From Candidatus Poribacteria bacterium (GTDB lineage: Bacteria > Poribacteria > WGA-4E > WGA-3G): a stretch of 64,000 nt of DNA. The position numbers and the translations under genes are program-made. Shown here piece after piece: positions 8,972-17,375 of the stretch. Where the stretch lies: positions 1-64,000 of the forward strand of contig JAPOZO010000076.1 in the NCBI GenBank assembly GCA_026706025.1, written 5' to 3'. Below the pieces are notes generated by a model. The model was given only the letters and a program-made list of their open reading frames with translations. It made no database searches and had not been told where the DNA came from. The stretch's first letter is position 1. The number at the start of each line of letters is the position of its first letter.

Positions 8972-10111
8972 TTAAGAAAGCATGGCGATGACCGCTGTGA
9001 CATCTCGTAAAGATTGGTACTGTTTGACAAGTGTCGTTCCGAATTGAAGTGCGGCTCTCTCTACACTTAGTTTTCGAGAGAGATCAACAATGCCTTCAAT
9101 ATCCTTGACATGTGCGGCACCGATAAGGCGACGCAGGACTTCCAATCCTGCAAACCCAACAGCATCTTGGAAAATGTTTTGTAGCGTTTGCGCTTTCAAT
9201 CCAACATCAATCGTTGTAAATTCAGCCCTATAGGTGTCCCACACTTGCCCAATTGCTGTTTTGAGTGCTGATTGTACACTCAAGGCATCTTGATGTGAAA
9301 AATAGGATAAGAAGTAATTTGCCCAATACAATCCGAGGTCAAATCCTACGGGGCCGTAAAAGGCAAATTCGGCATCAATAACTTTAGCTGCATTGTCTTG
9401 GACGAGAACGCTACCTGTATGTAGGTCACCATGGGTTACACCTTGCTGTGCCGTTAAGAAAATCCGCTTGAGATGCTCCGCTTGACGCAAAAAACCCGTA
9501 TCCGCTTTCAACCGTTGCACATCCGGCTCCAACCCAGGTGTCCAAAAGTTCGTCTCATGTTCGGTAAGCGGGAAGGTGAACACATAATCGGCAGTTATCG
9601 CCTGCATAGTGGTGTTCGCAAATTGCTGTCTATAGTTCTGGACAGTCGCGTCGCCGATGTTATCAACATAGGTTTGACTATGGACAATCCCCATAAATCG
9701 CCCAATCTGTTCAGCGATTGCAGTGTCCACTGTACCAGCGATCAGTGCATCACGTAGCACACGTGCATCTCGGAGGTCCTCCATCGCTATGGCTGCTGCG
9801 TCTACATCGAAATCGTACTGCACAGGTACAGTGCCACTCGCCAACCGATTGTAAACGTCAAGGGCGCGAGACTCAAAAGTCAAACGTTCGGTGGACAGCG
9901 GATAATCGGGACCTAATATCTTAATGTAGGGCGGTGCATGTTTCAAGACAAGCGAGCGCGCCGGGCTTGCCGCATCTGAGACGCGATAGACGGTGTTGAG
10001 ATTACCATCGCCAATCTCTTCTATACGGAGCTCTGCTTCTGGTTTAAACATACGGAGCTCTGCATGTCGCTGACGAAGGTAGTCCGGTAGCGTGGCAAGG
10101 TTGAGTTCCAT
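8972..10111 (-). CDS. mtnK: S-methyl-5-thioribose kinase-like protein
   Basis: A 379-residue kinase of the aminoglycoside phosphotransferase fold. MtnK phosphorylates methylthioribose in methionine salvage. The diagnostic stretch is present: VTHGDLHTGSVLV (Brenner-type catalytic loop) followed by VIDAEFAFYGPVGFDLGLYW, where DxE replaces the usual DFG. The N-terminal lobe has IGDGNLNTVYRV and SLVLKHAPPYIK. It lies 15 bases after asd in the same direction, so the pair is probably an operon. No mtnA is visible nearby, so the pathway would be completed elsewhere. Confidence 0.85.
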   Translation of the reverse strand: MELNLATLPDYLRQRHAELRMFKPEAELRIEEIGDGNLNTVYRVSDAASPARSLVLKHAPPYIKILGPDYPLSTERLTFESRALDVYNRLASGTVPVQYDFDVDAAAIAMEDLRDARVLRDALIAGTVDTAIAEQIGRFMGIVHSQTYVDNIGDATVQNYRQQFANTTMQAITADYVFTFPLTEHETNFWTPGLEPDVQRLKADTGFLRQAEHLKRIFLTAQQGVTHGDLHTGSVLVQDNAAKVIDAEFAFYGPVGFDLGLYWANYFLSYFSHQDALSVQSALKTAIGQVWDTYRAEFTTIDVGLKAQTLQNIFQDAVGFAGLEVLRRLIGAAHVKDIEGIVDLSRKLSVERAALQFGTTLVKQYQSLRDVTAVIAMLS

Positions 10112-10126
10112 ATCACTTTTGAAGGC

Positions 10127-11125
10127 TTATAGCAGATTTTCGGCGATCTGGATAGCGTTCAAGGCAGCACCTTTACGGAGATTATCTGAGACGACCCAGA
10201 GGTTCAAACCGTTTTCTATCGAGGCATCGTCACGAATTCTACCTACGTAGACTTCATCTTTACCAGCAACGTCAACAGCAAGCGGATATTGCTGATTGCT
10301 CGGATTGTCCATAAGTTTCACACCGGGTGCATCAGCGAGGCACTCTCTGGCTTCGGCCGCTGTGAGCTTTTCATGCGTCTCAATGTTTATTGATTCGGAA
10401 TGCGCAAAGAAGACCGGAACTCGGACGGTTGTAGCGGATACACCAATCCTATCGTCCTCCAATATCTTCCGAGTCTCGTTGATCATCTTGACCTCTTCTT
10501 CATTGTCACCGCTATCTAAAAAGGGCCAATCAAATGCGACATTGAACGCCATCTGGTGTGGAAACTTATCCAAAGTGATGGGTTTGCCTTCAAGGGCTTC
10601 AGTTGTTTGTTGTACCAACTCCAAGACGGCGCGCCCACTCTTACCAGAAACGCTCTGATAGGTAGAAACGACTATCCGTTTGATGCCAGCAGTATCGTAA
10701 ATTGGTTTGAGTGCTACCATCATTTGGATAGTAGAGCAATTGGGGTTTGCAATGAGTCCGTTGTGGGTGTGGGCAGCCGCCATGTTGACTTCCGGGATGA
10801 TCAATGGGGTGGCTGCGTCCATCCGAAACGCGCTGGTATTGTCAATGACGAGCGCGCCTTTATCTACGGCTGTAGGGATGAATTCGCGGCTGACGGACGC
10901 ACCTGCTGATGAAAACACCACGTCCACATCTTCAAATGAATCGTGTGTTAATTCCTCAACAACGATGGGGTCATTTTTAAAGGACAGAATCTCACCAGCA
11001 GAGCGATGTGATGCCAGAAGTTTCAGGGAAGCGATAGGAAATGATCGTTCTTCAAGAAGTTGCAATATTGTATTGCCAACAGCACCCGTCGCACCAACAA
11101 CCGCTACATGATAACTCTCACGCAT
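10127..11125 (-). CDS. asd: aspartate-semialdehyde dehydrogenase
   Basis: A 332-residue enzyme that reduces aspartyl phosphate to aspartate semialdehyde for lysine, threonine, methionine and diaminopimelate synthesis. The NADP motif GATGAVGNTILQLLEERSFP is at residues 11-30. The active-site cysteine is in LIANPNCSTIQ, about residue 130, and the later segment RVPVFFAHSE carries substrate-site residues. The ATG at 11125 follows GAGGAAA, so the 16-residue longer frame is discarded. mtnK follows directly. Confidence 0.96.
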   Translation of the reverse strand: MRESYHVAVVGATGAVGNTILQLLEERSFPIASLKLLASHRSAGEILSFKNDPIVVEELTHDSFEDVDVVFSSAGASVSREFIPTAVDKGALVIDNTSAFRMDAATPLIIPEVNMAAAHTHNGLIANPNCSTIQMMVALKPIYDTAGIKRIVVSTYQSVSGKSGRAVLELVQQTTEALEGKPITLDKFPHQMAFNVAFDWPFLDSGDNEEEVKMINETRKILEDDRIGVSATTVRVPVFFAHSESINIETHEKLTAAEARECLADAPGVKLMDNPSNQQYPLAVDVAGKDEVYVGRIRDDASIENGLNLWVVSDNLRKGAALNAIQIAENLL

Positions 11126-11437
11126 TTCTGATATTTCCTCTATTGTATGATTCAAGCAGAATTTTTCAGTCAAAATTTAATTCTTAATTTTACCACAAAT
11201 ACGACCCTTAAAGCAAATATTTTGGTAAAGACTATATATTTGAACGAAAAATTCGCTGTTTCGAAACAAAAAACTTGACAAATCCTATGATTTATGGTAT
11301 TAATTTTAAAAGATGGACCTGTTATGTCAAGCGACCTTTGTTAGAGATACCTGTTTTTGGCAAAGTAGTGTAGGCTCCTTTGGAGTGCCTATTCATTAAT
11401 CATTCCGACTAATTTTTAGTATTAGTCACATTTTTTC

Positions 11438-11466
11438 TTGACATATCCATATCTGTGTAGTATAAT
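11438..11466 (+). promoter_or_regulatory. consensus sigma-70 promoter of the HU gene
   Basis: TTGACA at 11438-11443 and TATAAT at 11461-11466 with a 17-base spacer: a perfect consensus promoter. Transcription would begin near 11473, giving a leader of about 115 bases. The rest of the 11126-11437 gap is AT-rich with no gene seen. Confidence 0.9.
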
Positions 11467-11501
11467 ATAATTACTATTAGTTTTTTGTTAAATTCATTTT
11501 A

Positions 11502-11568
11502 TGCCTGAGGCGGAAGGCTCGCGATTTCCAGATCGTGTTGGTAAAAGCAGCGTTCACTTATTCAGGCA
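11502..11568 (+). promoter_or_regulatory. structured leader upstream of HU
   Basis: TGCCTGA at 11502-11508 and TCAGGCA at 11562-11568 can pair to close a 53-base multiloop that contains at least one small inner stem (GCGAT/ATCGT). The Shine-Dalgarno AGAGGA at 11575-11580 starts six bases after the closing stem. This could be autoregulatory; no known riboswitch motif was recognised. Confidence 0.4.
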
Positions 11569-11589
11569 AAAATTAGAGGAACATTTAAC

Positions 11590-11871
11590 ATGGCAAAATT
11601 AACGAAGAACGATGTCGTCAGCAGTATCGTTGAACAAACAAGCCTCAGCAAGAAAGATGCGAACGCCGCTGTTGATGCTTTTGCTGCGACTATTTGCGAA
11701 GCTTTGAGCAATGGCGATTCCGTCGGCCTGATTGGGTTCGGAACATTTGAAACCAAAAATCGACCCGCCCGCACAGGTCGGAACCCACAGACCGGCGCAC
11801 CGCTGAGAATCCCGGCGAAAACGGTCCCTGCTTTCAAAGCTGGTAAGAAACTTCGCGACGCCGCCGCCTAA
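11590..11871 (+). CDS. hup: HU family DNA-binding protein
   Basis: A 93-residue nucleoid protein of the HU/IHF family, which bends and compacts DNA as a dimer. The fold is complete: MAKLTKNDVVSSIVEQTSLSK helices, then VGLIGFGTFETKNRPARTGRNP with the saddle motif and the DNA-contacting beta arm. A perfect promoter and a 115-base leader precede it. Expression is likely high. It is a single gene with an 11-bp inverted repeat after it. Confidence 0.97.
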   Translation: MAKLTKNDVVSSIVEQTSLSKKDANAAVDAFAATICEALSNGDSVGLIGFGTFETKNRPARTGRNPQTGAPLRIPAKTVPAFKAGKKLRDAAA

Positions 11872-11899
11872 GACTAGCGGTTTTTTCGCTCAGTTTCTT

Positions 11900-11956
11900 G
11901 GAAAAGCCGCCAGGCTGTGCTTCGTTTCTACACCGAGGGATAGCTGCGGCTTTTCC
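11900..11956. repeat. 11-bp inverted repeat after HU
   Basis: GGAAAAGCCGC at 11900-11910 and GCGGCTTTTCC at 11946-11956 are perfect inverted arms around a 35-base loop. The position fits a 3' end structure for the HU transcript. A T-rich stretch (11880-11886) precedes the hairpin instead of following it. Confidence 0.5.
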
Positions 11957-12165
11957 ATGTTAAACCCATCAGTAAAAGTCTCTGCAGATCTCTGCCATAG
12001 AGACTGCCTTTGCAACGTATTCTAACACGGTGCTATTACCTACAATTACTGGCACCAATTTTTGCTTGTATTATTTGTAGGTACCCTTTCCAACTTTTTG
12101 TCCGCATCGCTTCCAGGCACGCTTTGCAAGCGCGTTCGTTAAAAACTGATGTCAGGAGACCCGTC

Positions 12166-13224
12166 ATGTTAATCCGAACGAGAGCCCCTGTCCGCATTGA
12201 TTTTGCTGGCGGATGGAGCGACGTTGCCCTCTTCACTGAACACTCAAAGGGGCTCGTCGTTAACGGAGCCATTAATCGATACGCCTATGCAACCCTCCGG
12301 TGTGAGCGGCAGACAGTACAAGACGACTCTGTTGAACTGCAACGGATTTTGGATAAAAGCATTCGTATCTACTCCGCGGATTTTGACACTTTTATCGAAG
12401 CAGATGATGTCCGTCAACTTGAATACGACGGAAACATTGACTTGGTGAAGGCAGCTGTGCGACGAATGTCCATACAGATTGGCGGGTTTGATCTCATCAC
12501 GCAGTCCACTGCCCCGCCAGGTAGTGGATTAGGCACCTCCGCATCAATGGGTGTAGCACTCGTTGGTGTGCTTGGCGCGCTTAAGGAAGCCACCTATCTC
12601 CCATACGAATATGCTGAACTCGCGAGTACTATCGAACGTCATGAACTCGGAATACTCGGCGGAAAACAGGACCATTACGCAAGTGCGCTCGGTGGCATCC
12701 ATTTTATGGAATTTCAAGATGAAGAGGTAAAGACCTCGCCGTTGAGATTCCCATCCCCTATCCGCTACGAACTTGAAAAAAACCTTGTGCTTTGCTACAC
12801 CGGGCAATCTCGACTTTCTGGTAATATCCATCAGAACGTGACCGAGGCATATAAAAGTGAAGAACCGAGTGTACGCAACGCACTGGAAGCCATCAAAACC
12901 ACTGCCGAGGCAACAAAAACGGCACTCATGCGAGGTCGTTTGACGGAATTCGGCGAACTTCTCACCGAAAATTGGAATAACCAGAAAAAGTTGCACCCCT
13001 CTGTCACAAATGAACAGATTGAGCATCTCTTTAAAATTGCGATGACGAACGGCGCAACTGGTGGGAAAGCATGCGGGGCTGGCGGCGGCGGATGCCTCCT
13101 GTTTTATTGTGAACCTACACGCGAACACCGCGTCCGTCAAAAACTTGAAGACGCAGGGGCGCGAATCATTGATGTCAACTTCGATTTCGACGGACTTCAA
13201 ATGTGGAAAGTCTCAAACGATTAA
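12166..13224 (+). CDS. GHMP-family sugar kinase (heptose/fucose kinase-like)
   Basis: A 352-residue GHMP kinase resembling D-glycero-D-manno-heptose 7-phosphate kinase (HddA). The N-terminal RTRAPVRIDFAGGWSDV contains the sugar-binding motif, PPGSGLGTSASMGVALVG is the ATP-binding loop, LGGKQDHYASALGG follows, and KACGAGGGGCLLFYCE is the C-terminal motif. The ATG at 12166 has CAGGAG upstream and starts exactly at the family N-terminus. No GmhA or HddC partner is adjacent; a UDP-glucose dehydrogenase lies 1.7 kb downstream, so a surface-sugar role is inferred. Confidence 0.87.
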   Translation: MLIRTRAPVRIDFAGGWSDVALFTEHSKGLVVNGAINRYAYATLRCERQTVQDDSVELQRILDKSIRIYSADFDTFIEADDVRQLEYDGNIDLVKAAVRRMSIQIGGFDLITQSTAPPGSGLGTSASMGVALVGVLGALKEATYLPYEYAELASTIERHELGILGGKQDHYASALGGIHFMEFQDEEVKTSPLRFPSPIRYELEKNLVLCYTGQSRLSGNIHQNVTEAYKSEEPSVRNALEAIKTTAEATKTALMRGRLTEFGELLTENWNNQKKLHPSVTNEQIEHLFKIAMTNGATGGKACGAGGGGCLLFYCEPTREHRVRQKLEDAGARIIDVNFDFDGLQMWKVSND

Positions 13225-13235
13225 ACTCAAAAAAT

Positions 13236-14255
13236 ATGGAAAATAATACACAAACTGCGCAAACCGCAACTGATATGGAAGCCGCCGAAACACTAAAAAC
13301 GGCAAGGGATAACATTTTAGCAGAACTCAAAAAACGAATCATCGGTCAGAACGAAGTCATTGAGCAGCTCCTCATGGCACTCTTTTCGCAAGGACATTGC
13401 TTACTGGTAGGCGTGCCAGGGTTAGCGAAGACGCTGCTAATTAGCACGTTCGCGCAGATTCTCGAACTCCCTTTCAACCGTATCCAATTTACGCCAGATC
13501 TGATGCCCTCCGATATCATCGGCACCGATATTATTGAGGAAGGCGATGCTGGAAAACGTGCTTTCCGTTTTATTAAGGGACCCGTATTTGCGAACATTGT
13601 CCTCGCCGATGAGATCAACCGAACACCTCCTAAAACACAAGCCGCGCTTCTACAAGCCATGCAGGAATACAAGGTCACCGCAGGCGGTAGAACATACGCA
13701 TTGGAACGTCCGTTTTTCGTCTTAGCGACACAGAACCCAATCGAACAGGAAGGTACTTACCCGTTACCGGAAGCACAACTCGACCGGTTTATGTTCCATA
13801 TCACAATTGATTATCCTGATAAAGATGCCGAGAAAGAGATCGTGATGACGACAACTGCGGCGTATGAGCCGGAGATAAAAGCTATTATCACAGGCGAAGA
13901 GGTACTACGAATACAGCAGGTCGTCCGGAAAGTTCCTATTGCGGAAGCGATTGTAGACTATGCCGTAGAATTGAACCGACAGACACGTCCTACAGCAGAC
14001 GCACTTGATTTTATTCAAGATTGGGTGCAGTGGGGTGCTGGGCCGAGAGCATCACAATATCTTGTTCTCGGTGCAAAGGCGCGTGCAATTCTCCACGGAC
14101 GTTATCATGTCTCATACGAGGATATCAAAGCGGTCGCTGTACCGGTGCTACGCCACCGAATTTTGACCAATTTCAACGCAGAAGCCGACGGTATCACGAG
14201 CCTGGATATTATCAATAGACTGTTGGAAAAGGTTGAACCACCAGCGGTACAATAA
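13236..14255 (+). CDS. MoxR family AAA+ ATPase
   Basis: A 339-residue MoxR ATPase, a chaperone-like AAA+ protein that usually partners vWA or DUF58 proteins. Walker A is GVPGLAKT, Walker B is IVLADEINRTPPKTQ, sensor 1 is FVLATQNPIEQEGTYPLPEAQLD (quoted span 723-like, key residues N and Q), and the lid contains GAGPRASQYL. It begins 11 bases after the GHMP kinase. The ATG at 13275 is an alternative start; neither has a good Shine-Dalgarno. Its natural DUF58 partner is not downstream but near the window start. Confidence 0.92.
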   Translation: MENNTQTAQTATDMEAAETLKTARDNILAELKKRIIGQNEVIEQLLMALFSQGHCLLVGVPGLAKTLLISTFAQILELPFNRIQFTPDLMPSDIIGTDIIEEGDAGKRAFRFIKGPVFANIVLADEINRTPPKTQAALLQAMQEYKVTAGGRTYALERPFFVLATQNPIEQEGTYPLPEAQLDRFMFHITIDYPDKDAEKEIVMTTTAAYEPEIKAIITGEEVLRIQQVVRKVPIAEAIVDYAVELNRQTRPTADALDFIQDWVQWGAGPRASQYLVLGAKARAILHGRYHVSYEDIKAVAVPVLRHRILTNFNAEADGITSLDIINRLLEKVEPPAVQ

Positions 14256-14276
14256 GCGGAGGTTTTAGACAGACTT

Positions 14277-14495
14277 ATGCGTACAATTGATACTTTTAGA
14301 GTGGATAAGGAAAAGTTCTCTGTGCTATCCTCTTTTGAAGAAGCGGATGCAGATGACAAAGCATATTGGCATTCTAAAACGCCCCAAGAACGTATGGCAG
14401 CCCTCGAATTGATGCGGCAGATTAACTATGGCTACGATCCAACTACCGAACGACTTCAAAGAGTTCTTGAAATTGCTGAATTCACACCAAGTTGA
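14277..14495 (+). CDS. small acidic protein preceding a nucleotidyltransferase
   Basis: A 72-residue protein with TFRVDKEKFSVLSSFEEADADD followed by WHSKTPQERMAALELMRQINYG (key residues W, P, ER, RQINYG). This second part is the pattern of small proteins commonly encoded just before DUF6036-type nucleotidyltransferases. Its end overlaps the next gene by 68 bases, which implies translational coupling. A toxin-antitoxin role is inference from arrangement; the function is not recognised. Confidence 0.65.
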   Translation: MRTIDTFRVDKEKFSVLSSFEEADADDKAYWHSKTPQERMAALELMRQINYGYDPTTERLQRVLEIAEFTPS

Positions 14496-14874
14496 GTATC
14501 TTCTCATCGGGGGGTACGCCGTTAGTTACCATGGACATCCACGTACAACCGCTGACATGGATATATGGGTTGCAATCCAGAAGGAGAATGCCGAGAAAAT
14601 GGTTACTGTCTTGAAGGCGTTTGGTTTTGATACGCCGCAATTAACTTCTGACCTCTTTTTGATGGAGAACCAAATTATTCGAATGGGGAGCCCGCCTATG
14701 AGAATTGAACTTTTGACAACGATCTCCGGTGTCCATTTTGAAGAATGTTATTCGGAACGGATTATTGGGGTTATTGATAATATTGAGGTTCAAATTATCA
14801 ATCTTGAACATTTGAAACGCAATAAGCAGGCCAGCGGAAGACAAAAGGATTTAGATGATTTAGAGCATCTTTGA
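14428..14874 (+). CDS. DUF6036-type nucleotidyltransferase
   Basis: A 148-residue minimal nucleotidyltransferase. VEYLLIGGYAVSYHGHPRTT contains the GG motif and TADMDIWV gives the metal-binding D-x-D; the third acidic residue is probably in MRIELLT. The C-terminal part ends with RQKDLDDLEHL, typical of the AbiEii/MenA-like group where KD.DD follows the core. The start overlaps the small gene upstream. Similar pairs behave as toxin-antitoxin modules in other systems, but this is inferred. Confidence 0.78.
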   Translation: MATIQLPNDFKEFLKLLNSHQVEYLLIGGYAVSYHGHPRTTADMDIWVAIQKENAEKMVTVLKAFGFDTPQLTSDLFLMENQIIRMGSPPMRIELLTTISGVHFEECYSERIIGVIDNIEVQIINLEHLKRNKQASGRQKDLDDLEHL

Positions 14875-14959
14875 AATCCAAATCTTGAAAGCGAGTTACG
14901 AAAGGAGCAAGGCTCGTATTCCCTTGTCTTAATGACTTGGCGTTCACGGCCTATCTTTA

Positions 14960-16339
14960 ATGAAGATTGCAATCATAGGAACAGGATACGTCGGTTTAAC
15001 CACAGCAGTAGTACTCTCTTATCTCAATCATGATGTCGCTGCAGTGGACAAAGATCAAAACAAATTAACGCTGTTGCACGAAGGGAAAAGCCCAATTCAT
15101 GAACCCGGCATCCAGAACCTTCTTGAGGGAGTATGGCATACAATCCGTTTTACGCCGAACGTCGCTGAAGTCGTTCCAGAGTCAGAGCTGATTCTGATTG
15201 CTGTCGGGACACCACCGAAGAAAAACGGTGAGGCGGATACGCGGCATGTTGAACAAGCCGCGAGAGAAGTCGCGGAAGTCTGCCTCCCCAATAAACACTA
15301 CACACTTGTCGTCAAATCTACGGTTCCGATCGGCACTAACCAGCGCGTCGTTGAAGTTGTGGAGGACGTGTTTTCTGAACGCGGGATCCGAGGAAATATC
15401 TCTGTCGCCTCAAATCCAGAATTCCTACAAGAGGGGTTAGCGTTGCAAGGCGCATTCTATCCAGATCGGATTGTCGTCGGGGCAAATAGTGACGAAGCAG
15501 TCGATACGTTGCGTCGTCTCTATCAACCCATCCTTGAACAGACCTTTGACCCGCCAAGCGAGTTTCCACGTCCATCCACTTACCATCTACCACCGATGAT
15601 GACAACGGATCCGAACAGTGCTGAGATGATTAAATACGCCGCCAACTCCTTTCTCGCGCTTAAAATTAGCTTTATCAATGAAATTGCTGGGCTTTGTGAG
15701 GAAGTTGATGCAGACGTGACAGAAGTCGCACGCGGGATCGGGCTTGACGCACGTATCGGACATCAATTTCTCCGTGCGGGTCTCGGTTGGGGCGGCAGCT
15801 GCTATCCAAAAGATACTGCCGCACTGTTAGGTGTCGCAGCGCAATCCGGATACACGATGCCAATCACGGAAGCTGCGCGTACCGTTAACTTCCGTCAACG
15901 CGACCGTATCGTTGAAAAGTTACAAGGTACACTCGGAACGCTCAAAGGCAAAACCATCGGTATCTTGGGGCTTGCGTTCAAGCCAAACACGGATGACGTT
16001 CGCGAAGCACCTGCACTCGACATTATCAGAGAGCTGCTTGCTGAGGGCGCAATTGTTCGCGCACACGATCCAATCGCTATCGCAAATGCTCGCCGTGCTT
16101 TAGGTGAAAACGACGAAACAGACAACAATAGACTACTCTTCATTGAAGATATATACGACCTTTCGTACGACACGGACGCACTGGTGCTTGTTACTGAATG
16201 GGAACCCTATCACAAACTCGAACTCCGCAGACTCGCCAAGCAGATGAAGACCGCTATTCTTATCGACGGTCGTAACGTGTATTCGCCAGAAGAGGCGAGA
16301 TCTGCAGGTTTTCACTATATCGGGATCGGCAGAACATAA
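14960..16339 (+). CDS. ugd: UDP-glucose 6-dehydrogenase
   Basis: A 459-residue enzyme that oxidises UDP-glucose to UDP-glucuronate for surface polysaccharides. The NAD-binding motif IGTGYVGLTTAVVLS is at residues 5-19, the middle domain has AEMIKYAANSFLALKISFINE, the catalytic cysteine is in GLGWGGSCYPKDTAALL, and the UDP-binding domain has IGILGLAFKPNTDDVREAP. It is monocistronic in appearance. The related GDP-mannose dehydrogenases share this plan, but the overall pattern and length favour UDP-glucose. Confidence 0.93.
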   Translation: MKIAIIGTGYVGLTTAVVLSYLNHDVAAVDKDQNKLTLLHEGKSPIHEPGIQNLLEGVWHTIRFTPNVAEVVPESELILIAVGTPPKKNGEADTRHVEQAAREVAEVCLPNKHYTLVVKSTVPIGTNQRVVEVVEDVFSERGIRGNISVASNPEFLQEGLALQGAFYPDRIVVGANSDEAVDTLRRLYQPILEQTFDPPSEFPRPSTYHLPPMMTTDPNSAEMIKYAANSFLALKISFINEIAGLCEEVDADVTEVARGIGLDARIGHQFLRAGLGWGGSCYPKDTAALLGVAAQSGYTMPITEAARTVNFRQRDRIVEKLQGTLGTLKGKTIGILGLAFKPNTDDVREAPALDIIRELLAEGAIVRAHDPIAIANARRALGENDETDNNRLLFIEDIYDLSYDTDALVLVTEWEPYHKLELRRLAKQMKTAILIDGRNVYSPEEARSAGFHYIGIGRT

Positions 16340-16401
16340 GGTGCTCCTAAGGCTATAGGTACTATTAATCAGAAAGGGCACAAGATTAAGACTTACACGG
16401 T

Positions 16402-16480
16402 ACATCAAAAACGTTAGCCCGTAACGAAGTGGAGGGCGGGTTTAAGGAACGTACTTGATAACTCAGATGCACGTTGTTTA
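16402..16480 (+). repeat. dispersed repeat, copy 1
   Basis: The sequence beginning ACATCAAAAACGTTAGC and containing TTTAAGGAACGTACTTGATA is also present, inverted and about 80% identical by eye, at 28430-28502. It ends just before the DUF309 gene. It has no coding frame of its own. Confidence 0.65.
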
Positions 16481-16652
16481 ACCGCAAGGAAAAATTAAAA
16501 AACAGCCTGAACCTTTTAATCCGAGTTGGGAGCGGTATTGCCCACAAAAGCCATTTCCACCGTATCGCCACATACCCGGTGTCACCCCACATCCGATTCG
16601 CGATCCGCTCGGGCACAGTTACGGGATAGAAGAGGAACACGACGCTGAACCG

Positions 16653-17054
16653 TTGTCGCCAGAACTTTGGAGACAAAACGAAGATTATCTCTACGGTGTG
16701 GATCTCTACAATTTTGCTTATTGGTGGGAGGCACATGAAGCGTGGGAAGGGTTGTGGCATCAAGCAGAAGATACATATCGCCTGTTTCTTCAAGGGTTAA
16801 TTCAAGTATCGGCATCCCTAATCAAATACCACATGCGGATGTTGCGCCCCTTGCGTACGCTTTCTACCGCGGGACGTGATAAATTACGGCAAGTTGTCGC
16901 TGAATGTGACGATGCATCGAATTATATGGGACTTAATCTACCGGCATTTTTAGACACCGCCGATGCGTTTTTCACACCTTTCTTCGCCGATACCGTTTCA
17001 GAGATTACCTATCGTCAGGAGTCGGTTAAACCGCTGATATTGCTGAAAGATTGA
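16653..17054 (+). CDS. DUF309 family protein (coding continues upstream to about 16494)
   Basis: The DUF309 core is clear: YLYGVDLYNFAYWWEAHEAWEGLW and LFLQGLIQVSASLIKYHM (key residues W, HEAWE, QG.IQ). Function of the family is not established. The coordinates use the only standard start, TTG at 16653. The frame is open back to 16482, and its translation there (PGVTPHPIRDPLGHSYG and so on) looks like genuine protein. Thus the true start is probably farther up, possibly the ATT at 16494 after AAGGA. That would give 186 residues. Confidence 0.8.
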   Translation: MSPELWRQNEDYLYGVDLYNFAYWWEAHEAWEGLWHQAEDTYRLFLQGLIQVSASLIKYHMRMLRPLRTLSTAGRDKLRQVVAECDDASNYMGLNLPAFLDTADAFFTPFFADTVSEITYRQESVKPLILLKD

Positions 17055-17076
17055 CGTATATTTTGAGGAAAGCAAT

Positions 17077-17367
17077 ATGCCAACATTCTTGCCTTTTCTC
17101 ATCTTCAGTTTTGTCTGTGTTTTCATCGTTGTGCTGCTGCTTATTGTGTTTAAAATAGGTGCTTATTTCGGTAGGAGTGATGTTGATGAGTTCCGAGCCG
17201 TTCGGTGTCCGCAGTGCCAAACGCGACGCAAACCCGAAAAAACAGGTGCGGTCAGAAACCTCGTTGAGCTTGAGATGCGCTGCCCGCGCTGCGGGTACAT
17301 CTCATGGGATATACCGCCAAAAACGAACCTATCCACACGTCCCACGGATCGCGATAATATGCCGTAA
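17077..17367 (+). CDS. small membrane protein with zinc-ribbon-like motif
   Basis: A 96-residue protein with one strong N-terminal membrane segment (residues 4-28) and a cytosolic part holding two CxxC pairs: VRCPQCQTRRKP and MRCPRCGYISWD. This is a zinc-ribbon arrangement. The family is not recognised. It starts 22 bases after the DUF309 gene in the same direction and likely shares its transcript. Confidence 0.7.
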   Translation: MPTFLPFLIFSFVCVFIVVLLLIVFKIGAYFGRSDVDEFRAVRCPQCQTRRKPEKTGAVRNLVELEMRCPRCGYISWDIPPKTNLSTRPTDRDNMP

Positions 17368-17375
17368 CGATACGG

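Noticed and set aside
12544-13200. 218-codon minus-strand frame opposite the GHMP kinase
   Set aside because: The plus strand holds a complete GHMP kinase with all motifs; the opposite frame lacks any pattern.
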